Origin: Aculops lycopersici
Taxonomy: Eukaryota > Arthropoda > Arachnida > Trombidiformes > Eriophyidae
DNA: 64,000 bases
Direction: 5' to 3'
Assembly: GCA_015350385.1 (NCBI GenBank)
Contig: WNKI01000001.1
Coordinates: forward strand, 8,790,130 to 8,854,129
Below, piece by piece: positions 56,384 through 64,000 of this stretch. The stretch's first letter is position 1, and each line of letters starts with the position of its first letter. The translations under genes and the position numbers were made by a program. Below the pieces are notes generated by a model. The model saw nothing but the letters and a program-made list of their open reading frames with translations. It made no database searches and had not been told where the DNA came from.

Positions 56384-57970
56384 CGCGCTAGCTAAACCCG
56401 GCAACCGCCGCTAGGCGGTTGCAACTACAATGGCAACTCTACGGGAACCTACTACTCTCTCAACTCCTCGTGAGGGGAGCTACGATAACGAGGTAAATTA
56501 ATTAATTAAGTAAATTGATTTCTCCTCAATTCAAAATCTTGATGCAATTAACGCTAACAAGCCACCTGACTGTTTATTGTGTCCACTCACCCCCTCGAAT
56601 GGCAAGTTTTCAATCAGTTGCCAACACTACTTATCTGACCAGTCTTGCAAGTTTTCGTATTAGTCTTGCCCTTTTTCGTTGCGCAACTTGCATGCGAGCC
56701 GCCTTTTGTTTACATATTTTCAGCACGCGCTCTCGCCGCAGCTCGGTCCGCAAAAGCTTGCCACTGGCTGCTACCCTTCCGGCTTTTCCTCGCTCTCGTT
56801 GGCCTATTGGTTTCGCCAGTATCGCTAGGTTGGATATTCAGGAGATTCGTGATTCAGGAGGCGTTCGAAAAAAACCCGTGGATTTGCGGTCTTGTTATTG
56901 TTTTTTCTCGCTCTCTCTCTCTCTCGCTCTGTTCCATTAATCTCAACTTCACTGTACTACCTCTAACGTCTACTATGGTCGCTGGTGACTTGCGATGCAG
57001 TCGCTGACGCTGGAGTTGGAGTTGGAGTTTGAGTCTGAGTTGCAAACTGGTGACTTGGTGCGCGCGCTCGCTGGCCGGGCAAAATAAGAGTGACGCCACA
57101 GTGCGCAGCTCAACACAACGCAAAGTAAAGCAAAGCACATGCCACCAAAAGAGTGAATCCCGTTCGCTCGCTGGCATTCGGCCAAAGAGCTACACAAACT
57201 CTCACTTTCACTCTGTCGCAGAGAGCTTTGTCGCCTCGCGCACAAGCAAATGGAGTTTTTATGCCCACGCGCTCGCTTCAAAAGGGATAGAGTTGCAGGG
57301 AGAGTGCGCGTAGCTTTCCTCGCTCCGTGAACGTTAATTTCAATTCTTCCAAAGACACTGGCGCCGTCTAGCTTTCGCAACACCCATTTTTGTACTCTGC
57401 GTGCCGGCAATACCGGTACCGCTCGTCGGCGTCGTCTAGTCGGCGCTCTGTTTGCACAGCGCAACGGTAACATTTCGACCTCTTTGCAACCAGGAAAACT
57501 GACCGCCGTCGCCGCGTAGGCGGCTTGCTCTTTTTGGCCACTAAAGAGGCTCAAACTTGGCATCTCAAATGGCAACACCTTTGCTTTTCTTCCATCTTTT
57601 TTCCTCCCAATTCTGAAACCTCTTATTGCAACCTGATTGCTACTTTGTTGACTTTTTTGGAAACTTTCTAGAACCTGTAAAAAGAGACAATCTTCCCCGC
57701 GACCCGTTTTCTTGTTCATTCTTTGTTTGCTCATCTCCGACGACAACCTCACTTGATCAACTGATCTTGTCCCGCCGCTATACTCACCTACTTAGCATCG
57801 AGTACTCGGTGAACTTGTTGGCGATTCTTTGATCAACTAACAAACCAACCAACCAACCACCCAACCAACCAACCAAACCAAATCCAAGATCATTTCTAAT
57901 TGAGATTTTGAAGACAGTATATCGAAATATAACTTTGCCTTGAACATCAGGATAACTCAAAACCACCAAG
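56384..57970. other. Divergent spacer between RhoGEF and nanos
   Basis: Should contain the promoters of both genes, and perhaps 5'UTR exons of the RhoGEF. A long minus-strand frame (56973-57752) has no recognisable domain. Repeated CCAAC units occur just before nanos (about 57838-57875). Confidence 0.4.
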
Positions 57971-58573
57971 ATGCACAGTTCAAGAACACCTCATTGCCCC
58001 TTCTGTAAACGAAACAACGAACCTCCTCCAGTTTATAACAGCCACTTCTTGCGCGACTCCCGGGGGCTCGTTAGTTGCCCGCAACTGAAACGCCACACGT
58101 GTAATCTTTGTGGCGCAACCGGAGTATACTCACACACCCGATCCCACTGCCCTCAGGCCCAAAGAATGAAGATGGAGCGTGAGGAACAATTGCAGCGACG
58201 TCGAATAGAGCAAGCTATGAATCAAGCGCCACCTGTGGGAGCATATGCGACAGGTGGACGCGGCGAGCGCCTGCTCTCTACGACAACGTCATCGTCATCG
58301 TCTTCATCATCGGCATCGTTGCCCCCAATGCCATCTGTATCCGGCGAGCACCAACAAAACCTCATTCAATTAACCAACCCACCGAGACCCCGTCTAGTAG
58401 AGTTGAGCAACAATGGGCTCCGCAACTTTTGTAACATGTCGAGTGTGAGCAATTCACGTTTCAACTCGGCAGGTAGGTTGCGTAGAAGACAAGGCTCCGG
58501 GGATCTCAACAATAACAATAGCAGAAGCAACAACAATAACAACTATCGCTTTGGAGAGCTTAAGCACAATTAA
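57971..58573 (+). CDS. nanos: Nanos-type zinc-finger RNA-binding protein
   Basis: An intronless frame of 200 residues. Residues 9-60 form the two CCHC fingers unique to Nanos: C9-x2-C12-x12-H25-x10-C36 and C44-x2-C47-x7-H55-x4-C60, with the typical VYNSH and LCGATG blocks. With Pumilio, Nanos represses target mRNAs by recruiting deadenylases, chiefly in the germ line. The layout is reversed: in most animals the fingers sit near the C-terminus after a long N-terminal part that binds the CCR4-NOT complex. Here they begin at residue 9 and a 140-residue low-complexity tail (Ser, Gln, Asn and Arg-rich) follows. An unseen upstream exon would change this, but the ATG at 57971 is in good context (AAGATG). 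Confidence 0.93.
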   Translation: MHSSRTPHCPFCKRNNEPPPVYNSHFLRDSRGLVSCPQLKRHTCNLCGATGVYSHTRSHCPQAQRMKMEREEQLQRRRIEQAMNQAPPVGAYATGGRGERLLSTTTSSSSSSSSASLPPMPSVSGEHQQNLIQLTNPPRPRLVELSNNGLRNFCNMSSVSNSRFNSAGRLRRRQGSGDLNNNNSRSNNNNNYRFGELKHN

Positions 58574-59025
58574 CCTATTGAAATTGAAGCACACTGATTG
58601 ACTAAATATTTCTCGCCTCGTCATGGCGGTGGACGTTGGCGACCACAGCGGTAGCAGGTCATCAATATTATGCCGCCTAACCACTCACCTGCCAATCAAC
58701 ACGATGAAAAATGAACATCAACTGTATCATGAAAACCAACCAAACCAACCAGACCAATTGAGGTCACCAATACACACCTACTATCTAGCAGAGCGTAAGA
58801 GTACATATGTGGAAATGTCAACCATGACACCACCGAAAAAAAGAGTTCAACATCTAAATGACCAACAGCCAACAAATCAACTGTCAGTATATAAGCAGAG
58901 TAATCGATTGCTCACAATCATTCACAAGTTGAGTCCTTTACAGGAAATACATCAAGAGAAGGAAAAAAGAGAGACTTGAAATCACTTACAAATTAGACAA
59001 GACTTACGAAATAATCACTATCAGG
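58574..59025 (+). other. Nanos 3' region with an unassigned ORF
   Basis: Probably the nanos 3'UTR. A canonical Pumilio site (TGTANATA) was not seen. An ATG frame at 58623-58979 (118 residues, polar, no domain, no signal peptide) is open but is not recognised. It may be chance or a second cistron. Confidence 0.3.
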
Positions 59026-61224
59026 ATGAAAGCCACTTGTTAGTATTCTTCATCTATCACTCGCCAAAAATTTGTATTTCACACTTTATATTAACAATAA
59101 AATATCACCCATCAATTAAACTCACTAACATTTCACTTTCCATTGGACGAAAAAACAAATTGGTTGCAATACTTTCTCGAATTGCTCTTTTGCATCAACA
59201 ACAAAAAATCGAAAAAACGGATATTTAATCGCATAGTTGTGTGCCTATCTCTCGCGGCGCTTGCTGCAGTTTGCCTGGCCGGGCAAGCAGTCGTTGAAAA
59301 TAAGCAAGTTCCACATGCACAGCTAAGCAACAATGTAACCGAGGAGATAAATCTCATCACCAAGTCGCTAGATGGAATGCTCGACGAGCTTGCCATCATT
59401 AAGAGAGAGGCAACTGGCCGCTTGACCAAGGTGCGCACTTCAACTGCCCTCCTGAATGGAGACTCTCAAGCGGAACGCATTCACCAAACAAAGGTTAGCA
59501 AGTTTGTGTTGAGCAGAATTGCCGAGCTCGAGCGAGAGTCCCTAGGTATGAGAGATGTCTTGACCAAGATGTTGGTTGGAGCTTCCGGACACAAGGCCTC
59601 AGTTGCTATGCGCTTCCAGGAGGACCACGACTTTGAAGAATCGCCTACTGCTGCGCCCAGCACCACCACCACTGGCGGAGCTTCGGCTTCACCTGCTTCG
59701 ACCACAGCAGCCATTGGATCCACCACTCCAACTGGCATGCCGGCCACCTCCACTGCCGCTATCGAGGAGGAGGGAGCAAAGATTGGCTTTGACTTGGAGG
59801 CACTAAAGAGATTGGGTGAGGAAATAGGCAAGCGCCTGGATCAGTTTGGCAAGGATACATCTAAAAATTTAGGCGAGTTGTTGGAGGGCATCAAATTGGT
59901 GTTTCGCGAGCCAAATAGGGGTGGTAATAAATCCACTACGAGTACACCAATACGTGGCCTACGACAACTCTAAAAAGTCATAAAATGACGCCTAGTTTGT
60001 ATGAATTAGCCAAGACAAGCTGATCCAAGGTTCGATTAACGCTTGTGTTCAAAAACACTTGATTATCTCCAAACTGAGCCGAGCCAACAGGTGAGGCTTT
60101 GTCGACCTGTTGAGCATCGGTTCGATAGTTAAGAAATTTTGAAACTAACCCGCTGCTTCCTCCTCCTTTTCGTAATGTGGGTCTAAATTGAAAACTAAAC
60201 AGGTGACGACTTGGACATCGAGATTCAGGGACGCCAAGCACAAAACCCTGAGTCGCTGAGGGGAGTTCATGAGCAAGTTATCAAATTGGTTGACAATATG
60301 GTCAGAAATTATGTTGCTAATTTACGTAGGGCTGTCCAGAGAGTCACTAGATTTGTGGACCACACTCGTCAATTTGGATCGTCTGGCACAAGCCAACCTC
60401 GCCAATCTGACCACGAGTTTGCCTTTTCCGACAATGAGGTTTCGAAGGTTTTGTCTAACTCAAAGCTGGTGATGACTGAACTCGAACAACTATCGGCGGA
60501 GATGCAACAATTTGACGGTCGCTGGACAAAGGATTTCGGCAAGCTGTCAGGTAGACAATTGCCACTACCAAACTCGCCATTGATTGATCGTATTCCACCT
60601 CGAGGAGTTGAGATGTGGAGAGATTTTTGGGACACTGTCCGTAGACAAATGAGCAGAATCAACCAAGAGGTGAGACAAATGACCAGGGATATGGCAAGGA
60701 TGATCACTGGTCGACTTCCATCAAACGCCACCCCTTCAGCAAGATCAGCATCCAGATACGTCGATCTGATGAACTCAATGAAGGCTGACCTCGCCAAGTA
60801 CCTGGGCGAAAGCCGATACCCATCAATGGCTGCCAGCAACAATGATGCTGCCATCATCGAGTACAAGCAACAAAATGTTAGCCTAATTGACGAGAGCGAC
60901 GACGAGGTCACCAGAAACGAGTTGAACAATAATGTTGCCCTTCGCCAACAGATCCAACAGGAAATCAACATCTTTAGCTCCATTTTTGACATCATGGGCG
61001 CCTTCATTCAACGTCTACGCGAGTCGGCCACCAACATTCGTGACGTCCTACAGCCAAGCAATTCTATCAAAAATGACAACAATGCCGTCACTCCAGGTCC
61101 ATCGGTGAAGCCACATGTTGACGAGATCCTCGACGCAACCATCGAGGCGCAACGCAACATCAATGGCCAAGCTAAGCCTGTCTTGCTACCAAACAGCCGT
61201 CCAGCTCTGAAGCCAAGACAGTAA
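59026..61224 (+). CDS. Secreted helical protein, unknown family
   Basis: I assemble three exons: 59026-59038, 59237-59923 and 60203-61224 (573 residues). The 13-base first exon (donor GTTAGT) supplies MKAT and joins in phase to give a textbook signal peptide, MKATFVCLSLAALAAVCLAG. The second junction, donor G|GTAATA, restores the frame into GDDLDIEIQG. Neither downstream frame has its own ATG at the right place, which supports splicing. The mature protein alternates helix-prone segments (EEINLITKSLDGMLDELAII, RVTRFVDHTRQF, DTVRRQMSRINQEVRQMTRD) with a Thr/Ser/Pro/Ala-rich linker (about residues 150-190). There are no cysteines after the signal peptide. The look is that of an amphipathic, possibly lipid-binding or coiled-coil extracellular protein. 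If the last intron is retained, the protein ends at 59973. Family unknown. Confidence 0.75.
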
Positions 61225-61694
61225 ATTAATTTGGTTGAATGATTACAACATTAGGACAACAATCTGACTTCCATTTGGATAAAACTACAGACGTTATATT
61301 TATATTTGCTAAGTGTTAACACTCTGATGTGTTACTGAAGAGTTTGAGCCCAACAAGAACAGCAACAACAACAATATTGCTCTCGATCTTATATGAAAAC
61401 TGATAACTAGAACAAGTAAAACTTGAACCCAATTACTGCCGTTGCTATTTCGATGACTATCTCGCTTAATTGATTCGAGGTTTACACTCAGACTAACTAA
61501 AATACACTAGTTAGTTACTATGGTTGTATTATTCCATGAATGGATTTTCATCTCGGTGTTTAGATAATGAGTACACATAGATGGGAATATTTTTATTATA
61601 TATAGAAGGTTACAGATAATACCTTTTGGTGTATATAATTGACAGATCGATAGTTAGCTCACCTGTCTAGTGGTTGTGGCGGTAGTCTAGTCTA
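61225..61694. other. Convergent spacer
   Basis: 3' ends of the helical protein (+) and of proteasome alpha-1 (-) meet here. TTTATT at 61592-61597 is a minus-strand AATAAA, about 100 bases past the proteasome stop. Confidence 0.4.
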
Positions 61695-62501
61695 TCAATC
61701 TGTATCCATAGGTGCCGGGGCCGCAGCTTGTTGTGGAGCCGCTGCAGGTGGTTGCTGTCCACTTCCACGTCCCTTCCTCTCGTGGGGCTGTAGCATTTGC
61801 AAGAATTGATCCACTTCTTCGTCGTCATAAGTAGTAAATGGCATTCCCTTTCCTACAATAGATAACGAAACATTCTTTGTGCTCAATTCAATGTCGTTTG
61901 GTAGACATTCGCGTAAGGCCAATAGACTATGCCTCACAAGTTGATTTCTATCACAATCAAGGAACGTATCAATATTCTTCTCCAAATAAGTTCTTGCTGA
62001 TTGCGATCTTGCACCAATGGCCATAGCTAGACAATCGTGTGACATTGCTGACGCCTCCACCTGATAAATGTGCGGTCCATTCTTATCAAAACCGGCCACC
62101 AAGATTCCAACTCCGTATGGTCTTCTGTCGTATCGTTGAGTAGACAGTTGCATTTTAATCTCCAAATTACCTAATAACCTGTTCACCGGTAGAGCCTGCT
62201 CATGGGAGTACCTTTCATTCATACACTCGTTTCTCAGATACCTGGCCAGAATGCGAGCATCAGCTGTTAAACCCGCAATTGACATACCAATGTGTTGATC
62301 TATTGGTATGATCTTCTTTTGGTGGGCACTCAGTTCTGAAGTGGAACGCTTTAGGGCTGCCAAAACTGCACAATCGCTACGGTTCTTTAGGCCAATTGTT
62401 GCCGAACCCTGCTTCACGGCCTCCATGGCATACTCGAGTTGGTAGAGCCTACCCTGTGGTGACCAAGTGGTGACATCGTTATCATATGGATTCTTAAACA
62501 T
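61695..62501 (-). CDS. Psma1: 20S proteasome subunit alpha type-1
   Basis: An intronless frame of 268 residues. It starts MFKNPYDNDVTTWSPQGRLY and continues with QLEYAMEAVKQGSATIGL, the N-terminal alpha-subunit signature. SIAGLTADAR, QRYDRRPYGVG and GARSQSARTYLE follow the alpha-1 subtype closely. The alpha ring forms the gated entrance of the 20S core and has no protease activity. The C-terminus is a low-complexity Gln/Pro/Ala tail that ends PMDTD; tails of this type vary between species. It diverges from ANAPC13 across a 331-base shared promoter region. Confidence 0.96.
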   Translation of the reverse strand: MFKNPYDNDVTTWSPQGRLYQLEYAMEAVKQGSATIGLKNRSDCAVLAALKRSTSELSAHQKKIIPIDQHIGMSIAGLTADARILARYLRNECMNERYSHEQALPVNRLLGNLEIKMQLSTQRYDRRPYGVGILVAGFDKNGPHIYQVEASAMSHDCLAMAIGARSQSARTYLEKNIDTFLDCDRNQLVRHSLLALRECLPNDIELSTKNVSLSIVGKGMPFTTYDDEEVDQFLQMLQPHERKGRGSGQQPPAAAPQQAAAPAPMDTD

Positions 62502-62832
62502 GTTTACTGACTCGAGAATAGACTGTCAGTCTTGAATAATATTTTGATTGGTTATAATTGTCAATATGGAGCTAATCAATGTATCAAAATTCTATTTATT
62601 GAGTCACCGTTTGTTTCAATGAATGCCAAAATAATAAAATTTGCACGCGAGCTCTCGTTTTGTTCGTGCAGTTTTTGTGCAGCATACAATACAGAAGCTC
62701 ATGCATTCGAAGGCGCTACTTTTTAAACTCGATCTATGTTCCTTGGGTTTGTTCACGGAATCGAGTCGGTCTTATTTTTGAGTTGTTTCGTATATTAGTT
62801 AGTCGAGAGATAAAAACATCATCATAATCAGG
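62502..62832. promoter_or_regulatory. Shared promoter region of proteasome alpha-1 and ANAPC13
   Basis: The two start codons point away from each other across 331 bases, so a bidirectional promoter is likely. No TATA box was identified, which is usual for housekeeping genes. Confidence 0.5.
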
Positions 62833-63051
62833 ATGGCGGACCACCTCAATAATTGTAACCAAAGAATGACCCTCCTGGCTGATCCGGCATGGATTGCTGA
62901 CATAGAAAACGTTGAATTTGAAGACATTGCGGTTCCAGCTCAAGACTTGCCCGATCCCGAACCGGATAATGGTAATGCTCACGAGACTATTAAGCAACAA
63001 GACCAGAAATGGACAGACTTGGGTCTATTTCCCGACAGTCCGAAGAGTTAA
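62833..63051 (+). CDS. ANAPC13: Anaphase-promoting complex subunit 13
   Basis: A short intronless gene of 72 residues (human has 74). The core EDIAVPAQDLPDPEPDNG followed by KQQDQKWTDLGL matches EDVAIPLNELPEPEQDNG and KEQEMKWTDLAL of the human protein. APC13 is a small, mostly unfolded subunit that stabilises TPR subunits in the cell-cycle ubiquitin ligase APC/C. It shares a promoter region with proteasome alpha-1. Confidence 0.88.
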   Translation: MADHLNNCNQRMTLLADPAWIADIENVEFEDIAVPAQDLPDPEPDNGNAHETIKQQDQKWTDLGLFPDSPKS

Positions 63052-63283
63052 AGTATTGGAAGATTTTCAGGCGAGGCACACACAACCTATTGCGTGCCTA
63101 CAATATGTGATAGTGAGATTCTATATTGAACTCACTCCTAAGAGCTGGCGCCATATCGAAGCTGATCATATAGTGGCTCGCCACAAGCAGGCCTCCTTTA
63201 AACAAATAACAATGTTTTGAGTTTAGTTGGGTTACATCACTGTGAATCTTGTTTGAGTTTGTTATTCAATCCTTGAACTTCTA

Positions 63284-63928
63284 TTACCTATACAAATGGT
63301 CGGCTTCTAAGTTGGCTGCAATCTCGGCCTCCCATCGATCTCCATTCGTGAGTAATTTTTCCTTGTTATATAAAAGCTCCTCCCTAGTCTCTGTTGAATA
63401 CTCAAAGTTGGGACCCTCAACGATGGCGTCGACGGGGCAAGCTTCTTGACAGAATCCGCAGTATATGCACTTTGTCATATCAATATCGTATCTCGTCGTT
63501 CTCCTACTTCCATCCTCTCGTTCCTCGGCCTCAATAGTGATTGCTTGAGCCGGACAGATTGCCTCGCATAGCTTACAGGCGATGCACCTCTCCTCGCCCG
63601 ATGGATACCTTCTCAATGCATGTTCACCACGAAATCTTGGTGACAGAGGTCCTTTTTCGAATGGATAGTTTATTGTTGCTGGCTCCTTGAAAAAATTACC
63701 CGCCGTTACAGAGAAACCTCTGAAGATCTCACTCCACATGGTCATGGTGCAAATCTCATTGGCTATTGTCTCAAAATCATCCCATTTTGGCCTCCTTGTA
63801 ACCGTCTTATATTGACCTTTTCCATCTGGCAACGGAGAGTTCATGTTGTAGGCAGCGGCCATCTCCGATTGAGACATTTGAGTTCGCCTCGCCACCCACA
63901 TGACGGGTCTGAATAGATTGAATCGCAT
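63284..63928 (-). CDS. NDUFS8: NADH dehydrogenase Fe-S protein 8 (complex I, TYKY)
   Basis: An intronless frame of 214 residues. Two ferredoxin-type 4Fe-4S motifs are complete: CIACKLCEAICP (Cys115, 118, 121, 125) and CIYCGFCQEACP (Cys154, 157, 160, 164). They carry clusters N6a and N6b of the peripheral arm of mitochondrial complex I. The blocks INYPFEKGPLSPRFRGEHALRR and YDIDMTKCI are family hallmarks. The basic, Met/Arg-rich N-terminus suits a mitochondrial presequence. It converges with ANAPC13. Confidence 0.96.
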   Translation of the reverse strand: MRFNLFRPVMWVARRTQMSQSEMAAAYNMNSPLPDGKGQYKTVTRRPKWDDFETIANEICTMTMWSEIFRGFSVTAGNFFKEPATINYPFEKGPLSPRFRGEHALRRYPSGEERCIACKLCEAICPAQAITIEAEEREDGSRRTTRYDIDMTKCIYCGFCQEACPVDAIVEGPNFEYSTETREELLYNKEKLLTNGDRWEAEIAANLEADHLYR

Positions 63929-64000
63929 GGTGTGGCCTGTTTCCCTACTTTGGGGTGAATTTAAGTCGAATTATTGATATATGACTTGTAGGTCATACAA

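Noticed and set aside
56973..57752. Minus-strand frame of 259 residues upstream of the RhoGEF
   Set aside because: Composition is Arg/Ser/Cys-rich without any domain or conserved block, and the frame begins and ends in repetitive DNA; probably chance, though a 5' exon cannot be excluded.

Overview
The window is eukaryotic nuclear DNA from an arthropod, most likely a mite. Supporting signs are a chelicerate-style chitin-binding cuticle protein, a SIFamide neuropeptide, and GT-AG introns with AATAAA signals. Most genes are intronless (PP2C, PEX16, proteasome alpha-1, NDUFS8, small HSP, nanos). Where introns survive they often follow a tiny first exon: 3 nt in RpS17, 6 nt in the cuticle gene, 13 nt in the gene at 59 kb. 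Such 5'-biased intron loss is known from minute plant-feeding (eriophyoid) mites; naming that group is inference.

Layout. 0-7.9 kb: a decayed tandem array of secreted pancreatic-type lipases, in the order A' (cut by the window edge), B' (collapsed pseudogene), A (intact), B (intact), then a C-terminal fragment. 7.9-12.5 kb: no supportable gene. 12.5-13.7 kb: cuticle protein with a good TATA box. 14.3-16.8 kb (-): PPM1D/Wip1-like phosphatase. 19.5-23.8 kb: LAR-type receptor tyrosine phosphatase with a shortened ectodomain. 24.1-24.4 kb (-): SIFamide precursor. 26.8-28.7 kb: RpS17 and PEX16, convergent. 29.2-30.3 kb: small HSP with heat-shock elements. 31.4-31.9 kb: a stand-alone DIX-domain protein. 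33.3-34.1 kb: secreted Cys-rich protein.

34.5-56.4 kb (-): one Trio/Kalirin-like RhoGEF reconstructed from three long exons that join in frame, separated by introns of 4.1 and 13.5 kb, with low-complexity insertions inside both the DH and PH domains. 58.0-58.6 kb: nanos. 59.0-61.2 kb: a three-exon secreted helical protein of unknown family. 61.7-63.9 kb: proteasome alpha-1 (-), ANAPC13 (+) and NDUFS8 (-).

Most neighbours are functionally unrelated; only the lipase array is a family cluster. The less ordinary points are the lipase duplication history, the loss of the P-loop histidine in LAR D1, the DIX-only protein, the reversed layout of nanos, the split RhoGEF domains, and a 9-base motif (CCTAGCGAC) repeated through the RhoGEF introns.
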